A stretch of DNA of 64,000 bases, taken from assembly GCF_000003815.2 (NCBI RefSeq), contig NC_049992.1, positions 8,637,283-8,701,282 on the forward strand, read 5' to 3'. Of this stretch, positions 1-12,350 are shown piece after piece. Both the position numbers and the translations under genes were made by a program. Origin of the DNA: Branchiostoma floridae. Lineage: Eukaryota > Chordata > Leptocardii > Amphioxiformes > Branchiostomatidae. Each line of letters opens with the position of its first letter. The stretch's first letter is position 1. Under the pieces are notes generated by a model. The model made no database searches. It was not told the DNA's origin and saw nothing but the letters and a program-made list of their open reading frames with translations.

Positions 1-197
1 CCGGTGACCGCTATCGGCAGTGTTGGCATAGCGGCCGGACTGAAAATCGGCTGGCCGCGACCGCATTCGACAGGTGACCGCTATAGACTATTTCTTAATG
101 CTTACGTCAATGGGAAAAATCCAAGGGACCGACAAAAAGTGACCGCAATGGCCAGGTGGCCCCTATACTCAGGTGACCCCTAAGGCAGGTTTCACTG
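1..197. mobile_element. Truncated copy of the CAGTCAAACCTG TIR element (window edge)
   Basis: Right part of the same family as the elements at 19077 and 57668. It shares ATAGACTATTTCTTAATGCT, then CCAAGGGACCGACAAAAAGT and GCAATGGCCAGGTGG. It ends GGCAGGTTTCACTG followed by TA. Its left part lies outside the window. Confidence 0.85.
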
Positions 198-460
198 TAC
201 ATTGTACTACATGTATATGATCTGATTAAGCATCAAAAACCTTCTCAATGGGTATTGTCTACCACAAGTAAGACAAGAGATACCTTTTGAAAGGCCATTG
301 CAAATATGCTCTGAATATCATAAAAAAATTAGTGTGAAGATATATGTCTATGGAATCACAGCATCTATGAGCTAGTATATGGATCCAGAACAGAGGTGCA
401 AAACGATTCAGTATAGGCTGTAAAATTTCTGTTATTGATCTCCCAGTTTCCCTTCCTCAC

Positions 461-3400
461 CTTTGCTGACAGAGCCTCCGTCCCTGTACATGTCAAACAG
501 TCTCGGCTGGGACGCTGACTTCAGGGTCAAGGTCAGGAACTTCTCCAGTCTCATCTTCAAGTCGGGAACCCAAGATTCCTGGGGTGAAGTGGCAAGGAGA
601 TGATCTTAGAAAACAAAACATTTGTGATGCTTTTGTTTCCATGATTCTTGATAACTGTTTCATTAAAACTGCTCTAACTTCAGTTTATTCAGCTACTTTT
701 ATGTAATGAAGTTTACTTGATACAGTAGAAGCCAGGTAATTGCACTACGGATAACTGCACACTTCTGTTTATTGCACGGAATCCCCAAATCCCAAACAAG
801 TGCGGTCCAGCAAGATAACTTCGCATTATTGCACCACACGGATAATTGCACGAAATACGCTGGCAAATGGGGTGTGCAATTAAGCAGCTTCTACTGTATA
901 AGTCTTATACAGACTGATACAACCTTAGAAATACCATGAATTTTTAAAGATTTTATTTTGACTAACCATATCTTTCAAGTTCCTGGTGTTTCCCAGCTAA
1001 AGGTGACCATAAATCTGATCATTACATTCAGCTAACCTTCCTTCCCATATATAACTTCCACCTCTTTCTCTGACTCTGTCTAAATACTTATGTCATAATT
1101 ATAGACAATATCATTCGTAGCTTGGGAAAATAACAGCTCAGATACAATGGTATTCTACCGGTTTCGACTTTGTTCGTCTTTCTCAAGAATCATAGACAAC
1201 ACTTACAGAGAAGAGCTCCTTGAAGGAGGGATGAGCGCGTGGGTTGGGGACAAAGGGTAGCGCGTAGAACGGGAGGAACTCCGTGGTCTGGCTGAGGGTA
1301 GCCCCGCCCGTCTCGAGGTAGTCTTTAAATGCTGACATGGCTTCGTCCATCTTGGCTTTGCTCTGTGGAACAAACAGTATAATTAACATGGACACATTTA
1401 ATCCACGGGTTAGATCTGTCGGAAGTCAACCATTTTTCCTTTCAGAATGCTTAACTCATTTTTGTATTCTCCATTTCCGCGGGGTAACCTTTATCTGTTG
1501 TTTAAAAAAACTGGGTATTTAAGGATGTCAATGCAATGGACAGTCCATCCACTTGATATCCCTAAACACCCCCTGGTTTTAAAACAACGAATATAGGTTA
1601 CCCTGTGAATAAAGGTGAACTAGCCTTACTTCCAATTACTTCAAATATAAGTATTTACCAAGACAATTTTGATTTCCAATTTCAGACCTTCCAAGAGCAA
1701 AACATATCTGGAAAAATTCAAATTTAAGAATCTAGAATAATCTCTTTTAATAGTGCCATATTAAACATTATCATATTTTCAAGAAAAGACATTTTCACCA
1801 GTACTCACATTTTTGCTCTGTCCATACTTGATTGGGTAGATGGCAAAGTAGATGTGAAGGTAAAACTCCAGCTTCTGACTAACGGAGTCGTCCTTCCTGA
1901 CGTAAGACGGGATGTGCTGGTCCCACAGGACGAAGAAATCCCTCCTCTCTCCGTGGTCAAACAGGGTCAGGAACTCACGCTAAGAACAAAGGAGTCAATG
2001 CAGGGTCGGACATAGCCTGATTTAATCGCGCTTCTTAGGCCCGTCCTACAATGTCGCAGGGAGGAGTCTACAAGCTCCGGATAGCGGAGTTTGCGTTACA
2101 CAGACTACGTTGGACAAGTTTTTTTAACATTCACTTGTCCTATCAAGCAAGTACAATTTACTTGCCGAAACCAAATTTTCACCTGCCCCAAATTTAAATG
2201 ACTATTTTCTACGCATTTTCACTTCCAGCAATTGAATTTATTTGACATTGCCTTTACTTTTCAGTTTTGCCTAACATTTGATGACTGTAAAAAGTTAAAA
2301 GTATACTTTTATATAATCTTACTTGCCCGATCGGGCAAGTGGGGTAGGACATGTGCTTGCCTCATGGGAATTTTCACAACCCTGCAATGTCTCAACGGTG
2401 ATGTTTTATACATGCAGATGTTAGGCTTTAAAATGCTAGCTAGCTGATTCATGTACAAGTATACAATGAGAACTTTTAAAGAAATCAGGAGTTGCTGTAA
2501 ATACAAATTCAAGTATACCATGATTCTATTTTCTTCCATCAAAGAATGTATTTTCAATGCTAGTTTATGTGTGTGATTTGTTCTTTACATTCGCACACTT
2601 AGCTCCCCAAATATGTAACAATATTATGGCAGTTACATTTAAACCACGGCTTTTTAGTTTGTAGTGCTTGTATAAGTGGTGCAGCCAATCAGTATATGTG
2701 ATGTGATTAAAAGTTCTCACACATATTCACTGCAACTTGGTTACAGTCTACAGTTTTCTTCTATGTGCCTACATTCTTTTGGTACAATCATTCCTGTCAC
2801 AGTAATTTTTAAATATATCTATACCATATATGTGAGATGTATACCATATACATAACATAACTCCTTAAGATCCCACCTGTAAGCCCAGTTTCTTCTCATC
2901 GTTCTTGACCCGCCCTCCTGAGATGGGTGAAGGTTTGCCCTTCCTGGAGCATTCATCCTCAAAGGTGGCGGACGTGTCTTCATAACTGCAGAAGTCCAGA
3001 TACTACAGCAACGGATAGTAAGAATGACAATCAGATTATGTGGTAGCTTTATATGCCAAATTATATCCTACACCCTTGAAATCTTGAAAAACGGCTTAAG
3101 CCCAAGATGTATTAATGTTAAATGAAGGTAAAAACATATATGTTTAACTCTTTTGTGAATACTACATTCAGTGGTAGCATAGCTCCCATGCATTGTTCAC
3201 TAGAAACGTTGTAGTTTTAAGTACAAGTTATGTTATACCTTAAGTCTTTCATATAATTCTTATTGATAGTAAAACTACTGCATTTAGCCCAATTATGGAC
3301 AAGAATGTACAAATACAGATCATATAAAAAGATTTACCTATACATAATATCGAAATAAAACTACATCTATACTTTGCGACACTATGATTCAACAGTGTAA

Positions 3401-4835
3401 CCCAATAAATCAATTGGGAGTGGGAAAGATACAACTTTCAAAGGTGTATATATTACTGTAAATGCAGAAACTTTTTCGGTGGTTTAATGTTTAACCATGG
3501 CAGTAAGAGACTACAGTGAATGGTGCAACCGCAAACTTAAGACCACCGTGAAAAGTCCTTTTCCCGCTACCACGAAATTAAATCTCCACGAACTTAAATG
3601 CATTTACAGTATTGTCTCTTGAATGGCAACAAAAAATTGCCCTGTTGGGAGTTTATTTTGCTTGAAGTGGTCAATAGAACAGGTACTCTGTAATTACAGT
3701 GTACCTTGTGATAAATAATGCAGAAGAAAGTACTCTATTTTTAGCTAGGGAGGTCAGTCCAGACAAGGAAAGTTGGTTGGGACAATAGTCTTTTAGTACT
3801 TTTGGAATACCCGCATAAGCAATTTCCAACTACAGAAGTGGGCAACTAAAGTTAAACTAAATAGTGCTATATGCACAAAAATAGAATTGCTATAGAATGA
3901 TCAGTTCAAAGGCAATAGTACAGTATAATGGCTCTTGCACAAGAAGAATGAGTACATTTCCCAAGTCACTCACATAATTCACACTTGACTAAACCCATTC
4001 ATATCAAATATCCTAGGGCATCAAATTACGTGTGTGTTGTTACCATGACAACATAAGACAACATTTATGAGTTTTGGCATAATGTGGTATCAATACCCTT
4101 TACTACCAAGAAACCCAAGACAGACATATATATGATCTTTGATTTCAAAAAATGAAATGAAAAAATAGTGTAATAATATAAATAATATACAGTCATAATT
4201 TGACCAAGTCTTCATCATTCTTTTGTAGGAAAATAAATATATGATATAGACAGAATAGAGATATGATATAGACAGAATAGAGATATTAATTATGAAGTAC
4301 ATTGTACTGAAAACAAAATGATCTACATCAGGGTTATAGCCAGCCTAAAATCATTTTCTGTCCCCTGAAAGTTAAATCCTATCGAGCGCCCAAGGCAAAA
4401 TCATAAACTCTGAAATCTAGACCCAGCAAAACACTATTTCCTGCATTTTGAGGTGTAAAATTTGCTGGTAGACTAAGCTGTTCAACACAACAGCATGTGT
4501 TTGGGTGAAAAATTACACAAGGTAGACAATTTCTATTATCTTTACATATTGATTTTTGTCCATCACAAAAGATGGAATGGGCAAAGTTTTTGTCCGTCCT
4601 CCGCTGCAATATTCAGTCAAAGGACAGAAGGATGAGTGCTGGCTCAATCAGTCAATGGCTACAACGCTGATCTATATAATGAAATGATAAACGTATTTGT
4701 AATGGTAACTTTTGATATTTCTGGACATTTCAGCATCAATCATTTAAAAAGTAACACCTACTAGTAAGTATTATTCAAACATACCTCTTTGACAATGTTG
4801 TTCAGTTCAGCCTCAAATGCCACCAGATCCCCCAT
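461..4835 (-). CDS. ARMC9: ARMC9 orthologue (LisH domain / armadillo protein), N-terminal five coding exons, partial
   Basis: Coding exons in transcript order are 4785-4835, 2877-3002, 1809-1979, 1207-1362 and 461-578. All have GT..AG junctions; the first four end in phase 0 and the last ends one base into a codon. They encode 207 residues beginning [17 protein letters not shown]. Residues about 5-40 form a LisH-like segment ([18 protein letters not shown]). Exon 3 has [18 protein letters not shown], and exon 4 has [19 protein letters not shown] followed by HPSFKELF, which I recognise as near-identical to vertebrate ARMC9. Known of the family: a basal-body and ciliary protein mutated in Joubert syndrome, with armadillo repeats further C-terminal. 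Those repeats lie left of position 1, so the gene is cut by the window edge, not broken. The first exon continues as 5' UTR to an acceptor near 4911. Product call is strong; function in this organism is inferred. Confidence 0.93.
723..896. mobile_element. 174-bp pogo/Tigger-like MITE, copy 1
   Basis: Begins CAGTAGAAGCCAGG and ends GCAGCTTCTACTG, flanked on both sides by TA, the usual target duplication of Tc1/mariner/pogo elements. The inside repeats TTGCACGGATAATTGCAC-like words. It lies in the ARMC9 intron before the last visible exon. The copy at 63102 has the same length. Confidence 0.85.
1100..1200. repeat. Fragment resembling an interspersed repeat next to an ARMC9 exon
   Basis: Contains CCGGTTTCGACTTTGTTCGT and CTTTCTCAAGAATC, a wording I associate with dispersed repeats. 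No second copy was found here, so the call is weak. Confidence 0.3.
2105..2395. repeat. Interspersed repeat with the CTTGCCCGATCGGGCAAGT core
   Basis: Lies in an ARMC9 intron. Part matches, in inverse orientation, 50040-50195: TTGCTGGAAGTGAAAAT there versus ATTTTCACTTCCAGCAA here, and TTGGACAAG followed by CACTTGTCCTATC here. Smaller fragments with GATCGGGCAAGT lie at about 47495 and 48585. Confidence 0.65.
3456..3609. mobile_element. CTGTAAATGC TIR element, copy 1 (154 bp)
   Basis: Begins CTGTAAATGC and ends GCATTTACAG, flanked by TA. Shares TTCCATGGCAGTAAGAGACT-like text and CACGAACTTAAATGC with copies at 60187 and 51253. Lies in an ARMC9 intron. Confidence 0.85.
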
Positions 4836-5403
4836 GGTCCCAGCACAGAGTCACCACAACACACACGGCACAGAAGTGTCACGATATCATCCTACTGCTG
4901 CTTCTGTTTACCTGTGGAGACAAGTAATCCGTGTATAGACATCTTACAGACAACTTTGGTACAATAGCCCAACATTCACATGTATTGTCATTCAGGTAAA
5001 TTAAAACTAGTACAATGTACTGGTACTATAATTGTAAAAAAATCTATCAAAAATCTATCAAAGTCAAAACGTAGGTAAGCTAAGGTAACATACATGAAGT
5101 GTTCATATCCTAATAATAAATTGGTTAACTGAAGTCATTTTCGAGTAATATATGCTCACATTCAGTGTGTATTGAATTCTACAGTTCTCTCATTACCACC
5201 AAACTGTTACACAAAGGAGAACCTCCTTACAAGCTTTTTTTTTTTTTTCACTCCACTTCAAACCACTTTCTATCATCTACGTCACCTGAACAAATATGTA
5301 CACAACAATGCTACAATGTTTCATTTTTTGCTTGGGCAAATTTTAGTCTAGATCTAAATAAAACAGACATGGTGAGGAAAAACTATTCACTTGACCACTG
5401 TAA

Positions 5404-5439
5404 TACCAAGGAGGTTAAAAAATTTTAACCTCCTTGGTA
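5404..5439. repeat. Near-perfect 36-bp palindrome
   Basis: Arms TACCAAGGAGGTTAAAA (5404-5420) and its exact reverse complement (5423-5439), separated by AA. It lies upstream of the first ARMC9 coding exon, within the inferred 5' UTR intron. Confidence 0.9.
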
Positions 5440-5819
5440 ATACTGCACAGTGAGTAACTTGTTGCTAAAATTATTTGTAGAAAAAATATCTTATCACTTT
5501 CACTCTAGGCATAATTAACCGTGATGCCTAAGTATATTCTTTTTACCTTTAAGTGTTGCGACAAGAAAATCGTGCTACAAGTTCAAAGATGCCCTTCATA
5601 AGACGTGACGGTCATATACAACAAAGAAACATCAACTCCTTCAAGAATACCCTACAACCCCCCCCCCCCCCCCCATCTACCTTGTTGTGAAGCATCCCAA
5701 GATACAAACGATTCATCCAATAGCCCACAAAAACACAACAATCGAGTTTTTCCCTTGAATCTCTCTTGCAACAATTACATACGACCTTCTACACGAGTAA
5801 TACTACAAAAACAGCTCAC

Positions 5820-6245
5820 CTACCGGTCCCGATCGTGCCTTGGAGCGGTCAAATGTCCTTAGAAACAGAGCAGTTACCTCAACATCGTCTTCTCAGGAAT
5901 GGTATTACACTCACAGATGGGAGGATTGTTATCTCCCTTATGATTGGATGACACTGAATCTGTAACCAATCAGCAATAGGTTTAGTAACGGGCCTCGGTT
6001 CCCCAAATGGAGTATAACACTTCAAATTATTAGGTAAATTAGGAATTTCTGTAAATTATATAATTATTGATTTTAGATAACTGGCAAATATACTACATTA
6101 ATCTGACATAAAAAAAAGCTGTAGACAAATCAGGATTAGTAAAAAGATAGATTTATTGACTTTGTTTATGGTTGAATATAGATTTTAGATTTATTTTGCT
6201 ACCTAAAAAATCGAAGAGTGGACTATTCCACCGGGTCTTTCAAAC
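5820..6245. promoter_or_regulatory. Putative bidirectional promoter between ARMC9 (-) and PPIH (+)
   Basis: ARMC9 and PPIH point away from each other. On the minus strand a good donor (GTGAGCTG, at 5812-5819) would end an untranslated ARMC9 exon starting at 5820 and running right; it would join the acceptor at about 4911, upstream of the ARMC9 ATG. PPIH has its ATG at 6246 in an exon without an upstream splice site. This leaves roughly 0.4 kb for both start sites. I see no clear TATA box. Transcription start positions are not visible in the sequence. Confidence 0.5.
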
Positions 6246-9200
6246 ATGGCGGACGTGAAACCCTCCAACTCGAATAATCCCATTGTTTTCTTCGATATTT
6301 CTGTCGGCGGACAGGTAGGTTCTGTCAGCGGGTTGGGAATGTCTAAGGCAATGTCTCAAAGTGCGATATGACATGAATTTGAGCGGACTTGGTGTAATAT
6401 AGAACGGGGAATTGTATAAATGTTTGGGGAGGGGGGCTTACACATGTGCTCAGTTGATGATCATGCGGTATCGTATGCAGTAGTTGTCATATAACACATA
6501 TGAAGGACGTTATTGAAATTAAAAGAAAGAAATGATAAAGACCGTCATTATCACAGATAGCACCCTATGCCACAGATATCACCATATGCTCTTTAGATAA
6601 TCTGTAACTTGCCTTAGATATCAAAGAAGTTATAACTTATACGTCCTGTGTCATCTTTCTTTTGTTTTGCAGGAAATTGGCAGGATAAAAATGGAGCTGT
6701 TTGCAGACATCGTTCCAAAAACTGCTGAGAATTTCAGGTGAGTGACTTCAGTACTCTAGTTGACCCCCACCATCTCAATTTATGTGCACGTACACAACAT
6801 ATCAAGAAACAATACAATTAAATGTAAAAATTTTATGTACCAACCAGTTTTAACTCGACTGTGTACAGTACTATATGCCCCTTTTAAATGTGTTCACGGT
6901 TGTGAGTGTGCAGCGATGGTAAAAATAATTTCTATTTGCAGCATTTTAGAAGAATTTTGCCATAATAGGTTAACAGTTATATTTACCAAAATGTAGTTAC
7001 CTCATTTGAATTATACAGATTTTGAATTTAAGTAGAAAACATATCAAATTGTACTTTCCTTGATTGTCCCACACTTGTTCCACAGAGTACTCTGCACAGG
7101 AGAATACAGAAAGGATGGAGTGCCTATTGGGTTCAAGGGGTCATCATTCCACAGGTTAGTCTGATATAGATGAACAATCTACTCTCCAGAAACTAAATGG
7201 TGAATAACCTGCTATGTCATGCCTGGGTTATGACAACGTTCATTACAGGTGTTCCGGACTGTTTATCACATTCTCATGGGTGTCTACTGTGTTGTTACAT
7301 GGGCTTCTATAGAATAAATCATATCATTTGAAAAAGACTCAAATGCACATTGAAAATGTGAATGCTGAACTCGGATGTTGAAATTGTTGTTGTTACAATA
7401 TTTGTTAGACATATTTTCTTCGGGTTGGTATGACATAAGTAAAATACAACATAAGTGTATTCTGCATCAACCTCAGTCCCAGCCATACCACAGGTCGGAT
7501 CAACCTTCTGTTGCCAGGGTTGGGCTGATATCTTACTTGTATTTCATATAAATATATCTACTCACCAGCTTGGTGTGTTCTATATCATATATATTTTATT
7601 ACAAAATTGTAGTCAATTCTTTTGAACTTTTGAAGTACTGACTTGATACCACACAGTGTTGTAAGGGATAATCATGCAGTCTCTGTCTATTTGTATTTGA
7701 AGATGATTGGGTACCAGTAAACAAACTACTGAGGTACAATGTTTTCTTGACTGACAAACCTTTTGTTTCCTTGTCTTCACCAGAGTCATTAAGGACTTCA
7801 TGATCCAAGGAGGAGATTTTGTCAATGTGAGTAATACCTGTAATACATTTGTTGCCAACTTGGTGACTTTTTTTGTGGATACATGTGAAAAATCACACGA
7901 AGTGTAAGGTATACATGTAGTTTGCTGCCTAGGTTAGTAAGGAGCAATTGATATCTCCCTTTGCACTAACTTTCCATTGGTTAAAAGGTTAGACTACAGT
8001 TAGATGGGAACTAATGACAGGCACTTTAATTCAGGGTTCTAGCTAGTGCATTTTAGCGTAGTGGGCCACTACGTTAAAATGTGTGACCCCTACGCTAAAA
8101 TAAGGGCCACTACACTAATTTTTAACAAGTGTAGTGGTGCTTTGCTGTCATTTGCTTGTTCAACAATGACTAATCAATGTCTGAACAATGAAAAATGATG
8201 ATATGCCACTCAAAACTGACCCCAAAATCCTAACTTTTAACTCTACATCTTCAAATCTCACTGTGGAAGGACCAAGATCCCCCCTTCCACACCAATCTCC
8301 TGATTAGTCACTTCGCTACCATGCCATTCCCACTACGCTAAAATAAAATCCTGGCTAGAACCCTGTAATTTGTAAACTCAAGAACTTTGGCAAGCCTTTC
8401 ATTAGGTTTTCTTCACACACAAAACCTTAGGATCCATAAGTTTTCCTGGCCTACCTTTAAACATTTTTGCTGCTGCCATCAAGAATTCAAAGATAGATTA
8501 TCAGCTACTGCATTTACATTGTCACAAGACCCCCAACCCCTCCTTCTCTCCAGCATGATGGCACAGGACTGACTAGTATCTATGGCGGTGCATTTCCTGA
8601 TGAGAACTTCAAACTAAAACACACAGGACCAGGCATGCTGTCCATGGTACGTACAACAACTCCACTTCAGCTCAAAAATACATTTTCTTCAAGGATTGAT
8701 TATAAATAATGTCTTATCTAATTTCCACCAGGTACACATGTCTGTCTTGCAAGCTAACAGGGACCTTTGTCAAGGCTTGATGTTAAGGCTCTCAGAACGA
8801 AATGGGATGAAACAAAAAATATTGACAATCTGATTCAACAGCACACTTAGCAGCCTTCAGCCATTAAAATTAAAAATTCTGTCCATCTCTTTGACTTGTA
8901 TAAGTCAGTGTTGTTCGCCTTAGTCCACCTCCAATGGTAGTGGATTAGCAACAGTTAGAAGTACGATGGAACTAACAAGACTAAATTCCAGAATATGACT
9001 TTTGAGGATGTTTTGTTTTTGCCACAGGCCAACAGCGGTCCCAACACGAACGGCTGCCAGTTTTTCATCACCTGTGCCAAGTGTGACTTCCTGGATGGCA
9101 AACACGTGGTGTTTGGTACGTGGTGCTTGCAAAACTCGTGGGGTTCAATGCACCTTTCTCACGTGGCGGGCATGATAGATCTAAAATGAGTTCAATGAGG

Positions 9201-10498
9201 CAAACAAAAGACTGTCCATCATAATTAGCAGTTCAACCAATGATAGCATGGGAATTAGAAAATCGACCAATAAGAGAATGTCTGCATGGCTGTCAAATAT
9301 TTGCATCATTATTATATTTTTATTTTGCATCTCTTAAGGGACTATGGGATCAGTCTATGTTACTCTGAATTGCTATATCTGTCGGTGCATAACACTAGTT
9401 ATAATATTTATTATCTTGTATTGTGAAAATTTGTATGGTTTGAGGAAAACTAAATAGGAGCGGATTTTAGAAATAAGTTTTGTCTGTTTGCCTCATTGAC
9501 CTCGTCTTCAATCTATCATGGCCGCCACGCGAGAAAGGTGTATAGATGGCGTTGTTGATTGAGTTGTTTATTCATTTATTCGGTAGGCAACACTCCCAAA
9601 GATGACGATTGTCCTGTTGACAAGATGTTGTTGTTGCAAGCATGTGAGCACTGATGAACGTAACATGTTAAGTAGATCAAGTTGAGGACAGTACATTGTA
9701 GGTAGTGTTTTTCATGTACATACATAAAGTTATTTAATACCTGTCAAATATGTAAAGTTTTCTCACTAACTTCACAGGTAAACATTACTATACTTCAATG
9801 TTGTAATGCCATATAAAGTTCCTAGTATTAATAGTTATGGACTTAAGAAATTCCACTTCCCAAGGTTTTGAAAGCTATGCTAACTTTGAGCCAATCATTT
9901 TCTGCCCTTCTTCCTGCAGGTAAGGTGGTGGATGGAATGTTGGTAGTCCGGAAGGTGGAGGTAAGTGATGTCTGATTGGTCAGTTTTGTCTTTACTAACA
10001 AAGTTCTATTTCAGTCTTCATTTAGTCCCACATAACTGGGTACAGTTTTATCAAGGGAAAAGGCTGATGTTACACAAGAAAAAAGGCTGATGTTACATTG
10101 GAAATAAGAATTTGTTTTACACACAACCTAAAATATGTCTTTTACCTTGAGTATAAAGAAAATTATTTTAATGAAATAGATGAAGTGTCATGTCAAACCT
10201 GACAAAACCAGTATTCACGAAAATAGGGCTATCTTGTCTGACATAGCCATATCTTGTCTTCAGTGTCACTGATGAAAGATGGTGGAATAGGTGGATACCA
10301 TCTGAAACGTTTGACCGTTTCCAAAGTCATATCTAGTTGCTTGAGCAACTGCTTTTTGGCATATCTTATTACCTGGACGTCTAACCTACATCAACGCATC
10401 TTGTCTGACATATTTTTCTAATGTTTCAGAATGTGCCAACTGGACCCAATAATAAACCCAAGATCCCTGTCACTGTGGCACAATGTGGAGAGATGTGA
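6246..10498 (+). CDS. PPIH: Peptidyl-prolyl cis-trans isomerase H (cyclophilin H), complete, 8 exons
   Basis: Exons are 6246-6314, 6673-6737, 7086-7154, 7784-7826, 8554-8646, 9028-9115, 9920-9960 and 10430-10498. All have GT..AG junctions with matching phases, giving 178 residues plus stop (human 177). It is a single cyclophilin domain. Catalytic positions by cyclophilin A homology are present: Arg68, Phe73 and Gln76 in [14 protein letters not shown], Phe126 in CQFFITC, and His139 in LDGKHVVFG. The [11 protein letters not shown] stretch and the C-terminal [13 protein letters not shown] distinguish PPIH from cyclophilin A. Known role: prolyl isomerase bound to PRPF4/PRPF3 of the U4/U6 snRNP in the spliceosome. 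Small differences from vertebrates are Val-Leu after NFR at the exon 2/3 join and His83 before DGTG. The start ATG sits in GCGG-rich context with an Ala second codon. Introns hold several TIR elements. Confidence 0.97.
7425..7560. repeat. Interspersed repeat, GGTATGACATAA family, copy 1
   Basis: In PPIH intron 3. Shares GGTATGACATAA, AATACAACAT, TGTATTC.GCATCA and CTCAGTCCCAGCC-like words in the same order with 50825-50996. Confidence 0.7.
8032..8365. mobile_element. 334-bp hAT-like MITE with CAGGGTTCTAGC ends
   Basis: Starts CAGGGTTCTAGCTAG and ends CTGGCTAGAACCCTG. The subterminal parts are also inverted (TTTTAGCGTAGTGGG versus CCCACTACGCTAAAA). CAGGG..CCCTG termini are typical of hAT elements. 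A clean 8-bp target duplication is not visible. It lies in PPIH intron 4. Confidence 0.75.
9151..9540. mobile_element. 390-bp element with ~60-bp terminal inverted repeats
   Basis: Left arm starts CACCTTTCTCACGTGGCGGG, then CATGATAGAT and CAATGAGGCAAACA. The right arm is its inverse, ending CCGCCACGCGAGAAAGGTG. It begins about 35 bases past the donor of PPIH exon 6. No coding content. Confidence 0.8.
10258..10405. repeat. Interspersed repeat, GTTGCTTGAGCAACTG family, copy a
   Basis: Contains GTCACTGATGAAAGATGGTG, GATACCATCTGAAACG, CCGTTTCCAAAGTCATATC and GTTGCTTGAGCAACTG. Other copies are at 10962-11172, 13832-14000 and 31359-31407. It lies in the last PPIH intron. Confidence 0.75.
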
Positions 10499-10927
10499 TG
10501 ACTGGAAGACTGTTAGTGAAAGGATTGAGTATAGAATGATATACTTAAGTACAATATATATGGTAGTACTACATTTTGTAGTACATGTAGCACAAGATGC
10601 CTCTATGGGGACATTTTTAAGGTATACATGTTTGTAGGATGCAGTTTTGAGTTTTTGTAAATCATTGTACTGTACGAGTAACAAATGAGGAAAAGGTCTA
10701 CAGTACCTTGTTAATGTATAATTGCAATGAACAAGAAAAAAGACGAAGGTTAGCGCAAGATTTTACGAATAACTAGCTATTGTGAACTCTTTTGTAAGCA
10801 TCCTGATATATTGCCAAATCATTCCATGTAATATGTACATGTAACATTTGTGGCTTCAAGTCACTACTCAAACATTATAATATTGATCGTCATCTTTCAC
10901 AAGGAGACATGGTATCATGGTACAAGG

Positions 10928-10933
10928 AATAAA
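10928..10933 (+). terminator. Candidate polyadenylation signal AATAAA for PPIH
   Basis: AATAAA about 430 bases after the PPIH stop, before the next repeat-rich block. It is the first canonical hexamer noted in the 3' flank. Usage is unproven. Confidence 0.45.
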
Positions 10934-10961
10934 ACAACTCATTTTGCTTACGTTTGCAAGC

Positions 10962-11172
10962 GGTGTCAGTGCTTTCAACCATAGTGCTGTAGTGTGACAA
11001 ACAGCAATTACTCAAGCGACGGGACATGATTTTGGAAACACTCAGATAACATCCATTATTTTTCGTCAGTAAAGGATGTTACTTGTAAAGTCTGACCATT
11101 TCCAACATCATATCCAGTTGCTTGTGTAATTGATATTGGGCATATCTTTATTACATCTTACCTTCGACATAG
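10962..11172. repeat. Interspersed repeat, GTTGCTTGAGCAACTG family, copy b
   Basis: Two inverted parts: CAATTACTCAAGCGACGGGA with GATTTTGGAAACACTCAGA, and GTCTGACCATTTCCAACATC then CATATCCAGTTGCTTGTGTA. Downstream of PPIH. Confidence 0.7.
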
Positions 11173-12350
11173 TGCAGTAACAATTGTGGAAATTTCAAAC
11201 CATGAAGTCATCTCAACAGCACCCCTATCAGATCTGGTATGAACTGCAGCCAACTAAAGCTTTGTAGAATGTAATCATTTATCACTGACTCACCAGTCAC
11301 ATTATTATCGAATCAGTGCTACTTGCAATGTGAATGGATGGATATTATAAACAATATTCCTGGCTTATATCAGCAGTAACTTGAGAGTAAATACAGGAAC
11401 ACAGCAGCTTGATTGAGGGCACTGAAAGGAAGAAGTACTACAGAGAAAGCATACTGTAGGCTTTCACAGATCATGTTGACAGCAGATTCAATAGGTACAG
11501 TGGCCAGTGGGCAAGGATAAGTTTTGCCGCATCCTTGCGTCATTCAAACAGGATCATATACATGTGTATATAATTATCGTATGCAAAAGGCCACCGACAC
11601 ACATTGTCAATTGTGTGGCTTTTACCGCCATGGACGGCATCCCCAAGCCGCCTATAGCTTCCACCACGGATTTTTGTCTGCAAGGTTGACGGATTGGTTT
11701 TAAAAGTTTTCACACGCAGCAAATTGACGGAAAAACGGACGCTGGCTAGAGCCATGGTGTACATAATGTACACAAATTCCAACAGTAGACAACAAAACTT
11801 TTAAACCAGCCTAGAACCTTTGGCAACATGATTTTGGTTGACATTCTTCAATTTGACCACACAAAGGCAATATTAGTAGTGCAGTGTAAAAAAAAAACAC
11901 GTCATAATTAACAGAACTATCACCACAACGAATGTGATGTAAATGACAGTATATATCTTATAGTCATTTCTTCATGGCACAACTGCACTGATAAGACTGA
12001 TTTTCAACACTTAAATTGAGTCATGCAGAGGGGAAGGATATTTCATCTAGTTACAACTGTATCCATATAGCCGTACCTTGTAGCCGGTATAACCCCCTGC
12101 AGTGTGACACAGCAGAAGCTGATTATATTACATTGAATGACCCGTCACACCTACGCTTTGTACATCTGACTGCAAATTTTCTTTAAAGCTACCAATTGAG
12201 GTTGCTCCTACTGTACTTGATGGCAACAAGTTTCCCTCCACTAGTTCTAGGAAGTACTTGAACTCATCAATCCTTGGTTGATGACTTTGGCACTTGAAGG
12301 CATTACTATTTCTTGAAATAGTCATTGTATCATTCAGACACTCCAGTTTT

